A DNA stretch of 64,000 nt, from contig NZ_NWTI01000025.1 of assembly GCF_002531575.1 (NCBI RefSeq), positions 1 through 64,000 of the forward strand, in the 5' to 3' direction. The translations under genes and the position numbers were made by a program. The number at the start of each line of letters is the position of its first letter. Within the stretch, counting starts at the first letter, position 1. The notes under the pieces were generated by a model. The model did no database searches. It was not told the origin of the DNA and saw only the letters and a list, made by a program, of their open reading frames with translations. Positions 61,584-64,000 of the stretch are shown here, one piece after another. The stretch is from Bradyrhizobium sp. Y36 (GTDB lineage Bacteria > Pseudomonadota > Alphaproteobacteria > Rhizobiales > Xanthobacteraceae).

Positions 61584-62458
61584 TCTACGACATCCGCCAC
61601 GTCACCACTTACGAATACGAGAACCCGGTCAGCTTCGCCCGCTGCACGCTGCGGCTGGAGCCGCGCAGCGGCGACGGCCAGGAGCTGATCTCGCACCGTG
61701 TCGAGATCCGTCCGCGCCCCGCCGAGCGCACCGTGCGGCGCGATTTCTTCGGCGCGCTGACCGAAAGCATCGTGATCGAGGCCGCGCATCGCAACTTGCG
61801 GATCGACTCGCGCTCGCGCGTCTCGGTGTCGCGCCAGCCGCCGGCGCGCGATGCCGCAAGCCCGCCCTGGGAGAGCGTTCGCGACATCGCCTTCGAGGCG
61901 ACCAGCCTCGGGCCGGCCTCGCCGGTCGGCTATGTCTTCGCGAGCCCGCTTGTGCCGGTGCTGCGTCCGGTCAGCACCTATGCCGCCGAGAGCTTTCCGC
62001 CGGGCACTGGCATCCTCAAGGGTGCAGTCGATCTGATGCACCGTATCCGCACCCAGTTTCGCTACGATCCGAAGGCGACGGTGATCTCGACGCCGCTCAC
62101 CGAGGTCTTCGACAAGCGCCACGGCGTCTGCCAGGACTTTGCCCATGTGATGATCGCGGGCCTGCGCGGGCTCGGCCTGCCGGCCGCCTATGTCAGCGGA
62201 TATCTGCGTACCATTCCGCCGCCGGGCCAGCCGCGCCTGCAAGGCGCGGACGCCACCCACGCCTGGGTGTCGCTGTGGTGCGGAGAGAAGCTCGGCTGGG
62301 TCGATTTCGATCCGACCAACGATCTCCTGGTCGGCAACGACCACATCGTGCTCGCGGTCGGCCGCGACTTCTCCGACGTCTCGCCGGTCGACGGCATCAT
62401 CGTCGGCTCGCCGAAGCAGAAGCTGGGCGTCGCCGTGGATGTGGTCGCGGTGGAGTAG
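61580..62458 (+). CDS. Transglutaminase family protein
   Basis: 292 residues from GTG 61580, which shares GTGA with the previous stop codon. An N-terminal beta-domain (IYDIRHVTTYEYENPV) precedes the papain-like core with Cys184 (HGVCQDFAHVMI), His227 (DATHAWVSLW) and Asp244 (VDFDPTND). It differs from the 55.8 kb protein in lacking DUF2126. With the fused ATP-grasp/alpha-E enzyme it probably trims or transfers the peptide product; this is inference from conserved neighbourhood. The gene ends the operon. Confidence 0.9.
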   Translation: MIYDIRHVTTYEYENPVSFARCTLRLEPRSGDGQELISHRVEIRPRPAERTVRRDFFGALTESIVIEAAHRNLRIDSRSRVSVSRQPPARDAASPPWESVRDIAFEATSLGPASPVGYVFASPLVPVLRPVSTYAAESFPPGTGILKGAVDLMHRIRTQFRYDPKATVISTPLTEVFDKRHGVCQDFAHVMIAGLRGLGLPAAYVSGYLRTIPPPGQPRLQGADATHAWVSLWCGEKLGWVDFDPTNDLLVGNDHIVLAVGRDFSDVSPVDGIIVGSPKQKLGVAVDVVAVE

Positions 62459-62562
62459 GGCGTACTCATAAGCGTCGGCTTGGCAACGCAAGGCGGAAGT
62501 CGGCCATTTTGAATGTGATCGGCAGCTTTTGACCCAAAGCGGACCTGTGTGGGAGCCTTATC

Positions 62563-62742
62563 CTAGTTCGTTTTTGGCCATTTCCATGTAGCTATCAGAT
62601 ACGCGGAAAGACCCAAAATTGCGGCCCACAGTACGATCCGAATCGGCTTCGACTCGCCGCCATCGACGAGGCCGTATAGCGTCAGGAGAAAGTAAACGAC
62701 TCCGCATCCTAGCAGGGTCCATTTCAACGCGCCTCTCGACAT
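62563..62742 (-). CDS. Small two-helix membrane protein, function unknown
   Basis: 59 residues from ATG 62742 (an in-frame TTG at 62754 would add four). Two hydrophobic helices: WTLLGCGVVYFLLTLYGLV and IRIVLWAAILGLSAYLIATW, with a short acidic/glycine loop between. It ends in KWPKTN. No family is recognised. The stretch looks lower in GC than its neighbours, and the gap before it (62459-62562) contains AGCTTTTGACCCAAAGCGGA, a sequence I recall as common between genes in Bradyrhizobium. Confidence 0.5.
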   Translation of the reverse strand: MSRGALKWTLLGCGVVYFLLTLYGLVDGGESKPIRIVLWAAILGLSAYLIATWKWPKTN

Positions 62743-62936
62743 TGCAGAACCCAATCAATCCCCGACCGCGTCAGTTTGCCCATCTCTTTCATACCATAGC
62801 GATTTCGGACTGTGGCCCATCTTCGACCTAAGGTGATGGACGCCAACGCGCAGCTATCAGAGGCGGAGCGGACCTTACAAGAAGTGCAGCGCGGGTTTTT
62901 GAAAGTATGCCGCTGGAAGCGGTCTTCGTTTGCCGA

Positions 62937-63761
62937 TCACCGAACCATGGTCTCGCGATCCCAGGCCTGATAGTCGGGCGAGCCTTCGATGCGGATCGGA
63001 CCCTCGTAGCCGTATTCCACCATGTGCACGGTCACATAGTCGTCCCCGAAGAACACGACGCCATAGGATTGCGGCAGGTCGGACGCGCTCAGCAATTTGG
63101 TCTCGGAGAACAGCGGGTAGCTCGCGTGATTGGTGCCCCGCAGCGACGAGACGGGAACGCCTGCGACCGAACCGGCTAGCGGCAAATGACAATGCCCGAA
63201 GAAGACGTGACGGATCTTTGACCGGTTGCGGCCAAGGACACGCCGGAACGGAGCGTCGTCGAGCAGGCGGATCTGGTCGAGCGGGGCGAGATGCACCGGC
63301 ATCGGGTTATGGTGCATGAACAGCAGGAACGGCCCGTCATGCTCGGCAAGCCGCGCCTCGAGCCAGCCGAGGCGCTCGTCGCAATAGCGGCCGGCATGCG
63401 TCTCCGGATGGGCGGTGTCGAGGAACAGGCAGCGGCCGGCGGCGGTATCGTGCACGCCCTGGACGAAGCCGTTCTCGTCGGCGAGTTCGGGGAACACGCC
63501 GAGGAAGGCGTCGCGCCGATCGTGGTTGCCGATGCACAGCCGGACCGGCAGCGGATATGCGTCGAGGCGCTGCTTGAGCCAGTGATAGTCGGCGGCATCG
63601 CCCCAATCCGAGAGATCGCCGGTGATCACCAACACCTCGGCGTCGTGATGGTCTTTCAGGGCGTGCGCGAGCGCCCGCTCGAAATTGGCGCGCGGATTGC
63701 GGCCGCCGATGGTCGCGCCGGGCGCCGTCAGGTGAATGTCGCTCAGATGCAGCAGCTTCAT
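62937..63761 (-). CDS. Metallophosphoesterase (phosphodiesterase, GpdQ/CpdA-like)
   Basis: 274 residues from ATG 63761. The five calcineurin-type motifs are clear: HLSDIHL, TGDLSDWGD, IGNHDRR, FMHHNPMP and FFGHCHLPL. They coordinate two metals for hydrolysis of phosphodiesters. It follows a solute-binding protein gene of an ABC transporter, with an intervening hairpin, as in glycerophosphodiester uptake systems (ugp-type), so a glycerophosphodiesterase is plausible; cyclic nucleotides are an alternative substrate. Confidence 0.88.
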   Translation of the reverse strand: MKLLHLSDIHLTAPGATIGGRNPRANFERALAHALKDHHDAEVLVITGDLSDWGDAADYHWLKQRLDAYPLPVRLCIGNHDRRDAFLGVFPELADENGFVQGVHDTAAGRCLFLDTAHPETHAGRYCDERLGWLEARLAEHDGPFLLFMHHNPMPVHLAPLDQIRLLDDAPFRRVLGRNRSKIRHVFFGHCHLPLAGSVAGVPVSSLRGTNHASYPLFSETKLLSASDLPQSYGVVFFGDDYVTVHMVEYGYEGPIRIEGSPDYQAWDRETMVR

Positions 63762-63781
63762 CGTTCGTCTCCATTCTTGCG

Positions 63782-63807
63782 GCACGGGGCGCCGTGGCGC
63801 CCCGTGC
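63782..63807 (-). terminator. Intercistronic hairpin between solute-binding protein and phosphodiesterase genes
   Basis: An 11-bp perfect stem, GCACGGGGCGC at 63782-63792 with GCGCCCCGTGC at 63797-63807, and a 4-base loop. There is no T tract downstream on the minus strand, so it is more likely an mRNA-stabilising or attenuating hairpin that keeps the binding protein more abundant than downstream products. Confidence 0.6.
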
Positions 63808-63826
63808 TTGGCTGACGTCGTGATGC

Positions 63827-64000
63827 TCAGCGCGCGGCGCCGGTGGTCTTCGGCAGCAGCTTCTGCACATCCGCCGTCATGTCGGCGAGGACGGCGTCGG
63901 GCTCATTGGCGCGGGCGCCCGAGATGATCGCGTTGAGGTGATCCTTGATCACGTCGGTGATCTTCAGGCCGTTGTCGCCGGGGAAGGCGTACCATTTGGT
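63827..64000 (-). CDS. ABC transporter extracellular solute-binding protein, C-terminal fragment
   Basis: The last 57 codons, ending at TGA 63829-63827 on the minus strand; the rest is outside the window. It includes TKWYAFPGDNGLKITDVIKD and ends in LLPKTTGAAR, as in C-terminal helices of family 1 (UgpB-like) periplasmic binding proteins. The call relies on a short stretch and the phosphodiesterase neighbour. Confidence 0.65.
   Translation of the reverse strand, partial: TKWYAFPGDNGLKITDVIKDHLNAIISGARANEPDAVLADMTADVQKLLPKTTGAAR

Noticed and set aside
1-64000. Search by eye for tRNA, rRNA and riboswitch structures
   Set aside because: No cloverleaf with a T-loop GTTCGA-type box in a credible position, no rRNA-like stretches, and no riboswitch core was recognised; absence by eye is not proof.

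Overview
This 64 kb window is a high-GC chromosomal segment of an alphaproteobacterium, most probably Bradyrhizobium or a close relative. That call is an inference from codon bias, gene content (Aer-type chemoreceptors, many acyl-CoA genes, a homoprotocatechuate operon) and at least eighteen intergenic palindromic elements of the kind common in that genus. I found no rRNA, tRNA, CRISPR array, transposase or phage gene.

Layout. 0-4.7 kb: three chemoreceptor genes in a row (one cut by the window edge, one Aer-like with a PAS domain, one with a periplasmic sensor). 4.8-9.2 kb: an RND efflux permease and adaptor pair. 9.3-29 kb: an acyl-CoA catabolic island with two acyl-CoA dehydrogenases, four crotonases, two acyl-CoA ligases, two SDR dehydrogenases, a thiolase-like protein, nitronate monooxygenase, a YghU-type GST, a GNAT-GFA fusion, a flavin reductase, and an APH-type kinase followed by a DUF6285 protein that resembles the kinase step of 4-hydroxyacyl-CoA (levulinate-type) catabolism. 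29-36 kb: YccF, an MFS exporter, a 1 kb mosaic of repeats, phosphoenolpyruvate carboxylase, and a Tat-exported SMP-30 lactonase. 35.8-38.5 kb: an operon of DUF35 protein, SCP2-type thiolase and MFE-2-like SDR. 38.6-43.6 kb: amidase plus DUF2848, a 2OG-Fe(II) oxygenase plus AlkB, and an MFS transporter.

43.5-53.5 kb holds a homoprotocatechuate (hpa) meta-cleavage cluster: hpaH-hpaF-hpaE-hpaD-FAH hydrolase-TPP enzyme on the minus strand, with divergent hpaR and then hpaI and a UxaA-type dehydratase. A perfect 16-bp palindrome lies between hpaH and hpaR. No ring hydroxylase (hpaBC) is present in the window.

53.6-55.5 kb encodes a split aerotaxis-type receptor: a PAS-only protein whose end overlaps a chemoreceptor that has membrane helices but no sensor domain. 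The junction is a (CT)5 tract, and one more CT unit would fuse the two genes. 55.7-62.5 kb is a tight three-gene operon (transglutaminase-DUF2126, circularly permuted ATP-grasp fused to alpha-E, transglutaminase) of a predicted but unassigned peptide-modification system. The window ends with a small membrane protein, a metallophosphoesterase and the end of an ABC-transporter solute-binding protein.

The strongest leads for new biology are the split PAS/chemoreceptor with its CT tract, the ATP-grasp/alpha-E/transglutaminase operon, the 4-hydroxyacyl-CoA kinase module, and the DUF35-thiolase-SDR operon.
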